From Tetracentron sinense (lineage: Eukaryota > Streptophyta > Magnoliopsida > Trochodendrales > Trochodendraceae), in assembly GCA_015143295.1 (NCBI GenBank), contig CM026564.1:9970416-10034415 (forward strand): a stretch of 64,000 bases of DNA, in the 5' to 3' direction. Below the pieces are notes generated by a model that searched no databases, was not told the DNA's origin, and saw nothing but the letters and a program-made list of their open reading frames with translations. Made by a program: the position numbers and the translations under genes. Positions 35,315 through 48,262 of the stretch are shown here, piece by piece. Every line of letters starts with the position of its first letter. The stretch's first letter is position 1.

Positions 35315-35652
35315 AGCTCCATGTCCCTCAGCTCTACCCGTCTCTTGAGCTCCGCCAATATTAGTAGTATAGGAACTTATTTTTTCCAAAATTTCATGGT
35401 GCATTTCAGCCCCCCTTGGGCCCCATGTGGCTCCACACCTGGGTCCACCCCTTCTGGGTTAAATGACAAAAACAAATTTGTTGGTATTTCTACCAGGTAA
35501 GCCCATTTTTTTCAGGGATCAACCTCAAAGCACATAATGTATTCCTTTAGAGAAAATCGGTGAGGGCGGGACTTTTACCAATGTAGGGGCGGAACTAGGG
35601 GGCGAGGGGGACCATGGTCCCACATATATTTTTTATAAATCAATTGCAATGT

Positions 35653-35702
<50 letters not shown>

Positions 35703-38519
35703 TACATAATACCTCAATTTTGTATATAGTGCCTCCCCAAACAAAGTTTGTATTTTTTTTAAATATGTATAATATAAAGGGATTGGTTCTTTAGGTGTCC
35801 ATGTGTTCTTTTTAACCATCTTTAATCCTAGTTAAGACTTAGGATTTAATTTTTTTTTCCTAAAAATATGGGTAGATGTATAAACCCTAGCGGTAAGTAA
35901 ATCTTAACTACAATTAATGAATGGGTGTCAAAATTGACATGTGTCAAGTAGGGAAGGCGCGCATGTTTTACCAAAGTGGAATGCACAAGGAAATTTTTTT
36001 TTCATTATATAAAAATATAATTCATTTTATTTATGTAATGGATTTATCAAAGATTCAGCCTATCGGTACTCCTAGATATACTCCCGAATATACTCCCTAA
36101 TACTAACCATTTATAACCAACCACCAATGACCATGATTTGAGTTGGCTTATTTTGTCTTTTCTAATGCCACATTATCTCTAATCCTAACCATTTAATAAT
36201 TAAGATAAACGGTTAGGATTTGGGAGTATATTCGGGAGTACACTTTGGGAGTATCCCTAGACTAATACTCTATAAAAAAAAGGGGAGATATTTTCCTTTT
36301 TTTAAACATTTGTTAGAAGGGAAATTCTATTAAGACTGTCCAGGGTGGAGACCACCACGAGACCATTCCCTATAGCATTTGGATTCATTTTTTTTTTTAA
36401 ATGCACACACTTTTTTTTTTCTTTGTCCTATTGGGAATGGTCTCAGGTTGGTCTCCACCCTAGACGGTCTCAATAGCATTGCCCTGTTGGAATGCTATAT
36501 TAACAATCTAGAGGTGGTCTCCACCTAGGACAATCTCAATAGCATTTCTTTCATTAGAATGCTATATTAACGAATTTTATGACCATGATGGGCCCATTAC
36601 CAAAAAAAAATAATCTCGAGGGCTGCGCCCACAAACCCCCGAGACCCTATACCCAATCCCATTAGTTTTTTTCATGCATGTAGTGCCCCCCTACAAGGAA
36701 ATATTCCTAGCTCCGCCCCTTGTATCTAGGCCTAGAGTATGAACACTTCTAATCTTTACCACTTGATCAATGTGGTACCTTCAATGCTAACCCTACTATA
36801 TGGACACCTCATTTTTTAGATTTTTTTTGGGTTTTTTTTTTTTTGAGGGGTGAATCAAATTGATTTTTTGGGGGGTGGAAATCGGCTAAGTTCAGGCTTT
36901 AAAACCTTTCGGACCAATTCAACCATCACAAAAATTAAAGCCCATGTCCGACCCATTTCCACCCTTTTTGTTTTGGTAAATGCTTAACCTATCCATGATT
37001 TCCATTATGTAACGGAATGACCCGTCCTCATTGGTCCCACCTCATTTTTAAACACTCACCAACTATGGTTAAGATTCACTCACCCTTAGAGTTAAGCAAT
37101 CCAACATGGGGAAATACTTAACGTACCCAAATCCAACCCATTTTCACCTTTTTTGGTTTTTACAAATAAGTTCATAATGCAATCAATCTGGGGAACTAGA
37201 GAGCGAAAAATCAAATCAATCAACCAAATCTAAAAAAAGAAAACAAAAGATTAAAAAAAAAGGAAAAGATGCTCTATTCTACATCCCAGTTCGATTGATA
37301 TGGGTTGTTTAAAAGTGCAAGAAATGATCAGGGGATCCAAAGATTTTGTTTCTTTTTTTCCCAGAATTTTCTGAAAACACGAATAACTCAATGCTGGCCA
37401 TTTTCACAGATCTACATATAGGGCAGTAATCGAGAAAAGCTTCACAAGACTTGCACGAACAAATATGTCTGCAAGGAAGAAAAAGAAGGCATGATCTTTG
37501 TGAATTACAGCCTTTGCAAACCATCTTTTTAGCTAATTCTTCTTCTTCTTCTTCTTCTTCATCTTGTCTGTTAAATGCAGGAGAGAAATCACAGCAAGAC
37601 TCTGCATCTTCTTTTTCTTTTGCAACTCTCTGCCATGCTTGTTTCTCAATCTCGGCTCTTCTTAAGCATTCTTCGAGCTCCATTGTTTTCTTGGCTGCTT
37701 TTGCCATCTCTTCTTTGAGAAAAAGACGAAGAGATGGCAAAACCAGCCAAGAAAACACTGGAGATCATAGAAGTTTTCATTTCGAGTCTACTTGAAAGGA
37801 TTGCAAGATGTTGCTTTCATTGCTCTTGCAAAATCGATCTCAATCTCTGGCTCTGTTTCAGAGAATACAATAAGAACTCCAATCAAAGACACGTACCCAG
37901 ACATTAAAAAGGAACAAGAAGAGAAAGAAAAGAGAAAATTTCAATAAAGAAGAAACCCCATTTGGGATTGATCGATGTTCTTACCTGCTGCAACACATGA
38001 ATGTATCGATGAATCTCGTGTTTCTGCTTCTCAACTTGAGCAGATAAAAGATGAGAAACCGCCATTGACAGAAGATTATCGTCACTCATTGAAGAACCCA
38101 CTTGATCACCAAAATTAAAACCCAAGCATTTATTTCTCTGTTGCAGTTAAGGAGTGTCACATTCAATGAGTGACGATAATCCATCCCTAGGGTTCATCAT
38201 CATCTGATCTTGCTGTTGATGATTGAAATAAGGCTCATAAAACCCAGAACCAGTATCGATCCATTCCTCTACTTTTTTTTCCTCGTTTAACAAACTGACA
38301 GAAAACAAGAACAAAGGTGGTGGGGTGGAATAATATATAGTGGAATATATAATATTAATTTGTAAAAATAATTTTAATTTTGATTAACGTGTAACTAAAA
38401 TAACTTAAAAACAGGGAGGAAAGATATTGAGCCTAGGATTCTCTCCTTTTTTTTGTTTTGTTTTTGGCAATCTCTCTCCTCTAGGTTGAGGGGAAATTCA
38501 ATTCCAATAGAATTGTGAA
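35315..38519. repeat. Duplicated block, copy 2, left part
   Basis: Direct repeat of 8010-10487 and about 11583-11698. It contains a perfect (AT)n run (about 35657-35698) where copy 1 has a short AT stretch, the TACTCCCAAA MITE (36055-36272), the foldback near 36335-36480, and the BOI RING exon absent from copy 1. It is interrupted at 38519 by the large Mutator-like element and resumes at 55463. Confidence 0.88.
37309..38275 (-). pseudogene. BOI-type RING E3 ubiquitin ligase gene fragment
   Basis: Minus strand, two pieces. Exon 1 part (38275-37985) reads EEWIDTGSGFYEPYFNHQQQ, DQMMMNPRDGLSSLIECDTP, a TAA stop (38147-38149), then CLGFNFGDQVGSSMSDDN and LLSMAVSHLLSAQVEKQKHE, ending QQ at a GTAAGA donor. 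Exon 2 part (37713-37309) reads EEMAKAAKKTMELEECLRR, an acidic run, then the RING: CKGCNSQRSCLLFLPCRH followed by CSCKSCEAFLDYCPICRS, all metal ligands present. BOTRYTIS SUSCEPTIBLE1 INTERACTOR proteins use this C-terminal RING to pass ubiquitin to targets in stress and gibberellin signalling. The true N-terminus is absent, the 5' part of exon 2 is replaced by an inverted duplication (37681-37761), and the frame runs ~24 codons past the usual end. The stop is shared with copy 1. I regard it as a captured, dead fragment. Confidence 0.85.
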
Positions 38520-38825
38520 GGCTCGTGATCCAGTTATAACCGGCCCTGGCAAAACCTGTTATAACCAGCGTCCAACGTGTGTCCCAAATTTTGGATGCCA
38601 AACTCTCCGTCTCCCATTAGCCTTCCGTTTGACCCTCCTTCTTTTCATTTTCAAAAAAACAAAACCCAAAAGAAGCCATTTAACCCAACTTCCCTAAATC
38701 TCTGAAAACCTAAAGAGTGGAAGTCGTCGCATCCCTTATCTTGATTCGGGTAACCACCGCCACCAGCAAGAAGACAAATTCTGGCGACCCTCTTCTCAGG
38801 CAAAGTTTTGGTTTTCGAAATAGAG
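38520..38825. repeat. Left terminal inverted repeat of the MULE
   Basis: About 300 bases matching the complement of 55157-55462. Within the first 60 bases GTTATAACCGG and a degenerate CTGTTATAAC form a subterminal inverted pair. Similarity fades beyond ~38900, past GAGCTCGTGGAACCCTCTC. A 33-bp unit with CGATTCCGGCCAA repeats three times at 39091-39178. Confidence 0.9.
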
Positions 38826-41201
38826 AGAGAAAGTTAAAAAAAATACACAAGTTGGGAAAAAAAAAAACAGAGCTCGTGGAACCCTCTCACCAGTTCGGCC
38901 ATTTTCAATCCTGATTCCGGTGAGAGGTTAGGGCTTTCGATTGATCTTGTTTTCAGAGTCGGAATTTTGTGGTTTTTCAGATTTGGGGTTGAAGAATGTG
39001 AGGAGGACGAAAGGTAGAGAGAGGAAGAGGGTACTGGGTTTGTCTGTTCTAGGATTTTGATTGGTGACGATTTCCCAAGCCATTTTCCAACCCTCTTTTC
39101 AGGCAAACTGACGATTCCGGCCAACCCCTTCTCCGGCAAAGTCACGATTCCGGCCAATCCTCTTCTCAGGCAAAGTGACTACGAGAAGACCCGCAGGTGA
39201 AACCCCTCTTTCTCACCTTCTTCTTCTTCATTTTTTGTGTTTCTCTGATACTAGGGTCCATTTTAATTCCTGCCATGTTTCATTTTTCCCAAATTTAGAC
39301 CCTCCCTGTAATTGCTGCGTGTTGCTTATTTCCCCTGTATCCTTCAGAAGTGGCATGCATTTGCAATACAGTTCTCGTTATTCATATAGATTAAAAAGTT
39401 AACTTAGGGTTGCCATATTCGTAGGTGTATTTTAATAAAATTCGTAACTTCTTATTTGAGATTCTTTAGTGGACCTGTTATCTCACAGGCATGATTTTGC
39501 CCCATGGAAAGAATTGAACACCAATTATTGGTGGTTTTAACTTCTCATCATTTGGAGCTATAATGGTTGACTTGGGTTGTGGAGAATTTTAATTAATGGA
39601 ACAATATTCGTAGGCACACTATGCGTAATATAATTATATTTTGGGAAAGAATATCACACCCATAATGTCAGTATCAGTTAATCTATCATAAGGGCAATTG
39701 GTTTTTTTCTTTTTTGCACTAGTGGTAAGTATCTACAATTGATAACCCAAACCATCTCAAATCAGAATATGACATCATGCCTTATTATTATGTCGCTATT
39801 CCCGTATCCAACAAGTGGCATTGAGGTGGTGTCATTATGATAATTTTTGATTGGTAAATCACAGGCGAGCATAATATATAAAAGCAATACAAATAGCTAG
39901 GGATTGTCAAAGGAGGCTTACTCATCTAAAATGTTCTACCCAAGTAGGAATTGAAAACCATTTTTGTAAGAGGTTATTTTAATTATCTTGGGGACTCTCA
40001 AAAGAGCTTACTCATCTAAAAAGATCATCCAAGTAGGAATGTGAAAACCATTCAATTTAAGAGGTCTATCAAGCAATTTTGTGATATTTTTGTGATGGAA
40101 TGACGTAGAATGTATGCTCTTGCTAGAACCTGTGCTTGTATATTATTCTCTTTTACGAATTTGTTCTTGGAATCCTCACATTGAGATGTAAACATAGGTT
40201 TCAACTCCAAAAAATTTGTAGCTAAGTGTTTTTTTATTCCTATATCTAGGATTCTGTGCTGAGGAACATTAATCCTCTACCCTTGCAGCTCTCTCTCTCT
40301 CTTTGAAGTAATTAAATATACTTTGATATATTGTTTGTTGAAAATGATTTCATCATAAATACATGTTGGAGTCCATTTCTACCTTAATATTTCCAAATAC
40401 TGATATTTTCCCCTTCTAAGGTGTCGAGGGACATTGATCTGAGTCATGGAGGGGGGAATATAGGTTTGATGGGTTTGGTTTGACAAGCTGTTTATGACGG
40501 TGGTTGGCACTTTCTTGGGTGGGAAACTTGTAGATCTTAATCTGAATTTAATTTGGTTTCCTTCACGAATTGTTCCATTGAAGCCAATTTGGGTTAGAAT
40601 CTAATTTTTTTTGTTGGATATATGCTGCATAGAGTTCATTTGCAACGATGGCTTTATGTTTGTTTAGGTTATCGATTTGACTGGTCATAGCATCAAAAGA
40701 CACTAGCATTTGTCATATCATGTTTTGGTTTGCAAGCGCCATATTCAGGGAGGTACATAATGACCTCTTCCTCCATGCGTACAGAAAACTACACCAAATC
40801 ATATTAAAATTTAGTCAACAAAGGGCTTTTCCTAAACTTTAGAGCATGATGGCATACACCACCATGACAAGCTTACATCCTCAAATCATCAACTATTATT
40901 GTTATCTTCCATTGCTATCATGTTCTCTCAATCAATCTAGCGACTGCTCTGTATATTTGTATTTTGGTTGGAGAATGTTGCATTGGTTGATTTTTCTTAA
41001 ATTTTGGAGAGCTCTCACATTTGCTCATGTATGTGTACTTGGTTTTGTGCTTGGGTTTGTGTTTCGGTGTCTTATTATGTAAACCTGGATAATCTTGTCC
41101 ACAAGTTGCCAACTGTTTACCTTCTTATGGTGTGAACTCTTTGTGCTGTAGCATGGTGAAATCTTTATCATGACTTCATATTTTCTCTTGCCATATAACA
41201 C

Positions 41202-42483
41202 TTGTGTGCATGTCTATGTTATCTGTCTTGTTTGGTTGTCTTGTTATTTATTAATGTTATTACCTTTTGCAGCTTCAAAATGCCTATGAAAAGTATTGGC
41301 AAAAAGAAAAGGGCACACCATAGCATAGATAAGACGGATTCCCAAATAAAAAAGGGTAAAAAATTAAAGGGACAACCAACCGTGAGATGCACGCAAAAGA
41401 TTTGGTTCCAAATCAAGAACCTGGAAGCCCATCCCAAGATAAAGCAGCTTTGGACGGAGAGCTGCTTCGGCCATTTGTTTGATATGCCAAAGATTACTAC
41501 ATGTGTCCAGGCAATCCAACATCTCCTCGAACGTCACATTGGTGACTTAGAGTTTGAGATTCAGGGAAATAGTTGAGGTATACAGAGTTAGACTTCACCC
41601 TCATCCTTGGCCTAAGCTGCTCACCTGTACGAGCTCCTGCCATCAAAGTTGGAGCTCCAACTGAGTCTTTGATGACAAGGCTATTCAACAACATTAAGCT
41701 AATTAAAAAGGAGCACCTGCTCAATCAATTTTTGGCATATGAGGACAATACTGATGCCATAAAGTTGGCATCCGTGCTTTTCGTTGAGTCATTTTTGAGA
41801 GCCAAAGAGACTCATATCGGGGTAAACCAAAGTATTATATATATGGATGTGTTATTGTCTTTCCGGTATGTGTGTTTTATTTAATTTTGTGCTATTATAT
41901 TATTTGACTTTCCTTATTTTTATTTGCATTTATTAACTACACCAATGTTTTTATGTGATAGATATGGGCATTTGAACACATCCCCCTCCTGTCCACACTT
42001 TGTTGTAGAAGTACAAATAATGACGGTGCGCCATTACCGATCTTTCCGCATATACTCAAGTGGAGCAACATCAAATATAAGGGATATAAGTGTCCGGCAA
42101 AACATGTATTCAACAAAAAAAGGGGTATGCATCTAAGGCCTATTACCTATTACTAGTCAACTATTCATAGTTATGAATTGATCATAATATTTATTTGCAC
42201 TTAAGTTGAAAAAGAGCTACTCTTGACCGATTTGGAGAAAGAACAACAAGTGGTGAAGGATGTCCTTATTAGGGTGCCTTTCACCTCAATGATAGCTGCC
42301 CAAGAAGAGGACGAAGAGGAAGAAGAGGAGGACGAGGAGGAAGTTGGGGATGAGGAGGAGCAATTTGAGGAGGATGAAGTTGGGTTTGAGGAAGGTTCAC
42401 CCTTGACGGGTCATAATAAAAAGAGTAGAGCAAAACATGTAAGTAGTATTCTTTATTTTCGATGTGTATATTGTATTGGCTAG
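41202..42483 (+). pseudogene. MULE-borne DUF1985/Ulp1-type gene, broken
   Basis: Exon 1 (41202-41576) has a basic N-terminus (MPMKSIGKKKRAHHSIDK) and LEAHPKIKQLWTESCFGH, LERHIGDLEFEIQGN. After a frameshift at about 41573 it continues RYTELDFTLILGLSCSP, GAPTESLMTRLFNNIKLI and KLASVLFVESFLRAKETH, the DUF1985 pattern, to a GTATGT donor near 41867. The next exon (about 41963-42115) reads IWAFEHIPLL then PLPIFPHILKWSNIKYKGYK, and another has TDLEKEQQVVKDVLI and a poly-acidic stretch (42300-42380). DUF1985 proteins are carried by plant MULEs of the Kaonashi type, where a C-terminal Ulp1-like SUMO-peptidase domain usually follows; no H-D-C peptidase motif was found before the nested element at 44395. 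Frameshifts make it a pseudogene. Confidence 0.7.
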
Positions 42484-42580
42484 CGTCTATTGCATAATGC
42501 ACAAATAACCATAATGTTGAAAGTAGGCACATGATTTTGCTTCTATGTTTGAAACACTACAACATATTGACCAGCATGTG

Positions 42581-42976
42581 GCCTGTACTTGGCTTATTTC
42601 GACTAATACTGGTTTCAAGATCGTTGGTTTTGTTACGATAGATCGGTATCCTATACTGATCTATCGGAATAAAACAATCGATAGATCGATATGGTTACCG
42701 ACCTAGAATGTGGCCTGTACTTGGCTTATTTCCCCAATTTTGGGTTGGAAATCGTTGGTTTTATTGCGATTGATCGGTATCCTATAATGATATATCGCAA
42801 TACAAAAAACCATAGATCGGTATGGTGACTGACTTGGAACGTGGCCTATAGTTGGCTTATTTCGACCAATTCTGGTTTGAAGATCGTTGGGTTTATTGCG
42901 ATAGATCGGTATCCTATACTGATCTATCACAATAAAACAAACGATAGATCGGTATGGTTACTGCTCTAGGACTTGG
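42581..42976. repeat. Three tandem ~131-bp units with ATCGATAGATCG palindromes
   Basis: Unit starts near 42581, 42713 and 42843, each beginning GCCT(G/A)TA(C)TTGGCTTATTT. Each holds GATAGATCGGTATCCTATAC then TGATCTATC, a potential hairpin. It lies inside the MULE right after the DUF1985 exons. Confidence 0.85.
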
Positions 42977-44394
42977 CTTATTTGGGTTTTCAGATCGAAA
43001 ATAAAGTAAAAAAGAACAGACCATTTTTGGGTAGCTAATACTGAACACAATTTGAAGTTGGTCTCAGCATAATAATAAATTTTTTTATTTTCAAGAAATA
43101 AATGAATGTAACTCTTTTGGATGGTCCCCAAATAATCAAGAAAGAAGTCCACAAATCAAGGAAACTAGATCTTTAACCAAGGAGACATTCAAAGTGAAAT
43201 CAGGTTTCCCCCCACATGCGAAGGTGGGTAGATCTAAAGGAAATCTTATAAAATCCAGCAAGTGGATGACAGTAGCTAGCTATAGAATTTAGCCATTTAT
43301 GTGAATTGTTATAACTATATGTCTAACAATATTAGCAAACACGCATATTACTAGTGAGATAAGATTATTGGGTTTAATAGTCCAGAATGGTTCAAGAGCT
43401 AAACTGATAGAAACAATATTATATGTAAAGAGAAACATAGTAGTTTATAGAATATCCTTTGTCATCAAAAACCATCATCTAAAAAACAAAACAAAGTTTG
43501 GAATAGACTGAATAGCTGGGATAATCCAGGTGTTCTAATTTTTTTATACATGGAGATATCTTTAGTTCATGAACATACCATAAAATCCACATAATCACAT
43601 AACAAAAGCCATTAAGAACACCAATAACTCGATAAGAAGAATGGGAAACCAGCTACCATCTAAAGTGCTACCTAAAAAACCAACATAATGGATCACAACA
43701 AGTGCCATCTAAATTGCTGCCCTGGTAGTAATAAAAAGGTCATGAGTTTACAAAACAGCCAACATAATGGATTAAATTCCATTAAAGTCATCCAAAATAG
43801 GTGTTGCTGCAAGTGAAGATCATCAAAAAAATATTCCATAAAAGGCATGCCATGACCCTCGGTGCTTTCAACTGTTGCAACTTCTTTGGTGCTTTCAACG
43901 GTTACGACTTCTTATTCATTTGCGGTTACAACCTACAAGTGGTTAGAATAGAGTAGAATGGCAGCTAAAGTTTCTAAAAGAAGTGATTCGGATATAAATT
44001 CACATATCAAGGTATACAATATGCTATGCCCATTTAAGCTTAGCAGCTCATGACATAACAAATTAGCGAGCCACATTGGCATTGGACAGTTTGAATTCTT
44101 GAGATGGAAATCAATCAGAAGCAAATGCAGAAACATCAAGTAAATTGATAATGTTAACATGCTAAACCCATACTCCACAATATCCCCAAAGAAAATACTT
44201 GGTTCTTAAAGGTCACAAAACCACCTCCAATCCATGAAATCCATATTATACTTCTATAAAATGGCTGAAATAAGATTTCTTTTCTTTTAACTTTTTCTCT
44301 TTGGGTAAAAAGAAGGAAAAAAGAGGCATCAATATAGCTTATGGGTTTGACTTAGGTAATTCTACATTTATGAGTCCCTAACTAACATGACTGT
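42977..44394. other. MULE interior, possible 3' exons of the FRS-type gene
   Basis: Mostly non-coding. A minus-strand stretch at about 43775-43915 reads EVVTVESTKEVATVEST then GHGMPFMEYFFDDLHL and may be a late exon of the FRS-type gene whose body lies beyond the nested element, but this is weak. Nothing else is recognisable. Confidence 0.3.
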
Positions 44395-45677
44395 TGATCG
44401 TTAGTCAATCTTAAATTATTCCTTCTTAGTAATAATTCCGTATAATAGTACTAGTAAAGGTATCGAACCTCTGAGGACTGTGCTGGTTTCGTTGCCTTTT
44501 ATTCAGATTAATTCTAAACTAATGAGATAGACAATTGATTGTATTTAATTAAACTAAAACAATGATTAAACTAAAGTAGATTTCTAAATTAAATAAAAAA
44601 AATTGGGTTTTTAAATCCTTTGGAGAGAAGATCTAGGGTTTTCAAATCCACCACTAACTTCATAACTAATCTGTATTCTGAATTTATTTTAACCTCTTAA
44701 TTTGCAAACATTCCAGTTAGAGTTACAACACATCCCCTCTCAACTGATGAAGAAAAGTTCAAGGAATTATATTCTAAGCATATCGTATCTTCTGTTAGCA
44801 CGAATGATACACACTAATTTACGGTTGTGTAATCACTCGTCTTCCCTTAGCATAAAATATCTTCGAATTTAATCTCTTGATATATTAAAACCATTGCACA
44901 AAACCTATATTTAAATTCTAACGAAATTTAACATAAGTGATTTTAATTCCAATTTTATAATACCTAAGACAAGGTTGAGAATTCTATTGAAATCAAATAG
45001 AAATCAAATAAATCCGGTTGTTAAAACAACCCTCTCATTATGCAATCAATGTCTTACAATTAAGAAATCAAAATAAAACGACACAGTTACTTGGCTAGGG
45101 TTTCATCGAAACCCTAGAATGAAATTAGTTCATCGCGAGGAAGGAATGCATCATCTTTATAGATAAAGTTGCTACATTCTTCTTCATGGCTTCCTTGATC
45201 TCCAGAGCTTCTCCTATTTCTGATTCAAAATCTCTACACTGAATCTCTACATAGAATCTCTCATTTTATAGAGAAAGAGAGAAAGATAGAGTTCTTATAG
45301 AATAAGGATTTCTAATTGGGGTACAACTCCTCTTTTCTCTTTTCCCTACGAAATTTGAGCCTTTAAGAATAGTCAAAATGGGCCCAAAAGATAAATTTCT
45401 TGCAGTTTAACATTCTCCACACGTAGGGAGGGCGATCGATCGCCTAGGGTAGAATTCCCCAGTTTCTTTTGTGTTTTTTTCAATTCTTTTTGCCTTTTGT
45501 TCCTGAGATGATTCTGAGTCTTTAATACTTTTAAACCTTCAATTTTAAACTCTTTTTCGCGCATGAACCTGAAACAAAAATAATAACCAAGTAGCAGAAA
45601 AATATTTAAAAGATTACTATAAAGGGTTAAAAAGTTAAGTTTGAGTTGTATATATGTGTAATACATAGCACCGATCA
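44395..45677 (-). repeat. Athila-like element, 3' LTR
   Basis: Contains the palindrome GGCGATCGATCGCC (45431-45444), 161 bp upstream (in element direction) of the TATA box TATAAAAT, complement at about 45263-45270. Confidence 0.88.
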
Positions 45678-47563
45678 CAACCCCAAACTTAGATATTGTT
45701 AGTCCTCGAGCAATGAAAAATAAAATAAAACTAAACTAAACTAAACCTACATCCCCTTTTGAGGGATCCCCGGTTGCATTTTGTATATACAATAAAACTT
45801 TTAAACCCCTAAGTGGCCCTAGAGGATGAGTGAAGTCTCGTGAAGGTTTAGAGTGATGACACCTACAAACATCTGTACTATCCTATAACTGTGCAATATA
45901 TTTAAGTAAAAATGCAAATCTCAAAACAGTAATTGAATCATTATATAAATTTTCCAGAATCACATTGCATACAAAAAAATCTACAAATTATTAATAAGGT
46001 TGAATTTTTAACTCTCCACATTCTCAATTTTACACCATTCTTAACCAATTCTGAAAAATTTAGCTTCTAAAAGTTGTCAGAATTTTCTATAATGTGTAAT
46101 GTGACTAACAATCGAATATGTGATATCAACCTTACTTTTCAATAATTTTTCTATCTTCTCACTTGTCATTGAATTCCCTTTCAATTTAAACTACCAACCC
46201 TAAGGCTTTCATTCAATACATATTTTTCTTTTTATAAATGTGACTGTGCAAAATCTAAGTCCATTAAGCATTCTAGACAACCCATATAGCGAGTATTAGG
46301 CCGGTGACTCCCAAACCAAATAGCTTTAGGGCACCAGGTGTCAAGACACCTCTAAGGGCTTATTAACTCGAGTCAAATAGGCTACGAACTTAAACTAGTC
46401 ACACTAGGTTATTTTATCCATTCCAAAATTCACACGGTTTGAATCGAACTCTCTATGATTAGTGAGGCAAGAGACCCGGTTACTAAGTGTAAAACTTAAT
46501 TAGTTAACCCATTTTTCTATCACTTTTTTAATTTAGCCAAGGTTTGTGTTTAATTTCTAGGTTATTCAACTTTGTATGAGTTAACAAAAAAACTAATCAA
46601 TTAGTTTGGTTTCAAACCCACTAAACAATGTATTAGAGTACTCGTGCAAATTTCGAAGTGTATTCATGACATTTAGAAAAATATTTCAGCTTTTGTAGTT
46701 TAGTGGAGGGTTAAAAATAGTGTGTATTTGGGATTATGTGTTCTCAAATTTAACCATATATATAAGATTTAGATTACCCTATATGCATCATAATCTTTCA
46801 AATTTAGAACATAACAATCAATAAAAAATTTCAGTGTGTTTGCATGTCATACCCTATGTCATGGTTGTATAATCAATAAAATCACAATGAATAAAATAAT
46901 AGCATAGTCTATTATTTCACAACCCCAAACTTAAAATTTACATTGTCCTCAATGTAAAAATAGAAATTAAGCATAAATAGGGATGAGAACAATAATACCT
47001 GACTGGTGATGGGCAAACCATAATTCCAGAAGGTGAAGGGGGTGAAAATAGATCAAGAATGTATAAAATCACCCCAAACTTCTTCCAAACAACACCTAGC
47101 AGGGTTAGTACAATACAAGAAATATCCACAAGAAAAATAGATGCTAAATCAATCAATATATATCAATTAAGTATAGAAAGCATCATGCAAGAATAAAATA
47201 GGGATATTTAAAAAAAATTAAATTTTTTTTTTTAAAAGTTGGGCGATCGATCTCCCCAGCAATGGGCGATTGATCCCCCTTTTGGGCGATTGATCTCCTT
47301 CTTTTTTTTCAAAGTACAAGTTGGGTGATCAATCCCCCTAGGGGCGATCGATTGCCAAAAACGCCGAATTTGTATGATTTAAAAAAAATAATTAAAATCC
47401 TAAACCTAAACTCTTTACGGATTGGGTGGATTTTAAATCCACCCCAAACTTAGACTTTATCTATCTAAAAAAAAATAGATTACAAAATCAATGGGTTGGC
47501 TCCTAACAAGCGTTAAGTTTTACGTCTTCAGGCAGACAACCTCAAAAACATTCAACTGTTTAG
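45678..47563 (-). other. Athila-like element, non-coding 3' internal region with GATC palindromes
   Basis: No pol domains recognised. At 47241-47356 five degenerate copies of GGGCGATCGATC / GGGCGATTGATC lie between T-runs. Polypurine-like AAGTTTGGGGTTG precedes the 3' LTR in element orientation. Confidence 0.65.
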
Positions 47564-48262
47564 TTAGATGGGATCTTGGGCCGTGGCTTTGAACACACGC
47601 CCATCCAGGTCAGAAAAGAGGGATTTCCTACACCTTTGCAAGGTCACAATTTTATGCTTAGACCTCCCTTTATATTTTTCCAATGGAAAATCTTTTAAAT
47701 AAGTGAGATCAAACAAAGAAGGTCTATTCCCTATGAATTTTTCTATGATGGGATCCAGGGGTTTAAGATGAGCGATGGATGCCTCCAAAGGATTATCAAT
47801 TAAAGCATATGGAGGGGCATCCTCAACTATCTTATCAAGCTTATCAATCAGGAAACAATCTTCCCCATTCAATTGTTGTTCCGGGGTAGTGACGACGTTC
47901 AACTGAACTTTCATGTTACCAAATGACACTTTCATCACCCTAGTCCTACAGTTTATGCAAGCATTGGCTACTAGGAAGGGACGACTTAGGATGACTGAAA
48001 TTTGACATTTTAAATTATGCACAAGTTCCATGCCAAGGACAAGAAAGTCGACAGGAAAGAAAAATTTATCGATTTTAATCAGAACATCTTCAACTATCCC
48101 ACAAGACTTTTTTGTGGATCTATCCGTCAATTGCAATATAACGGATATGGAGTGAAGCTCTCCTAAGCCAAGTCTCTCATATACCGAGAAAGGTAATATA
48201 TTAACACTAGCTCCTAAATCAATGAATGCCCGGTCAATGGAGTGATCTCCAATGATACACAA
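47564..48262 (-). pseudogene. Athila-like protease region
   Basis: Frame of 232 residues. FIDLGASVNILPFSVYERLG is the retropepsin active-site region (D-L-G-A-S, as is usual in Athila), followed by VDFLVLGME and ILSRPFLVANACI, the usual flap and second half. C-terminal text (LFDLTYLKDFPLEKYKGR) leads into where RT would start, but the frame ends at 47564. The protease cuts Gag polyprotein. It overlaps the preceding gag frame (48214-48648) out of phase, so the original gag-protease frame is broken. Confidence 0.8.

Noticed and set aside
42281..42532. Minus-strand frame rich in P and L
   Set aside because: Shadow of the acidic stretch of the DUF1985-type gene.
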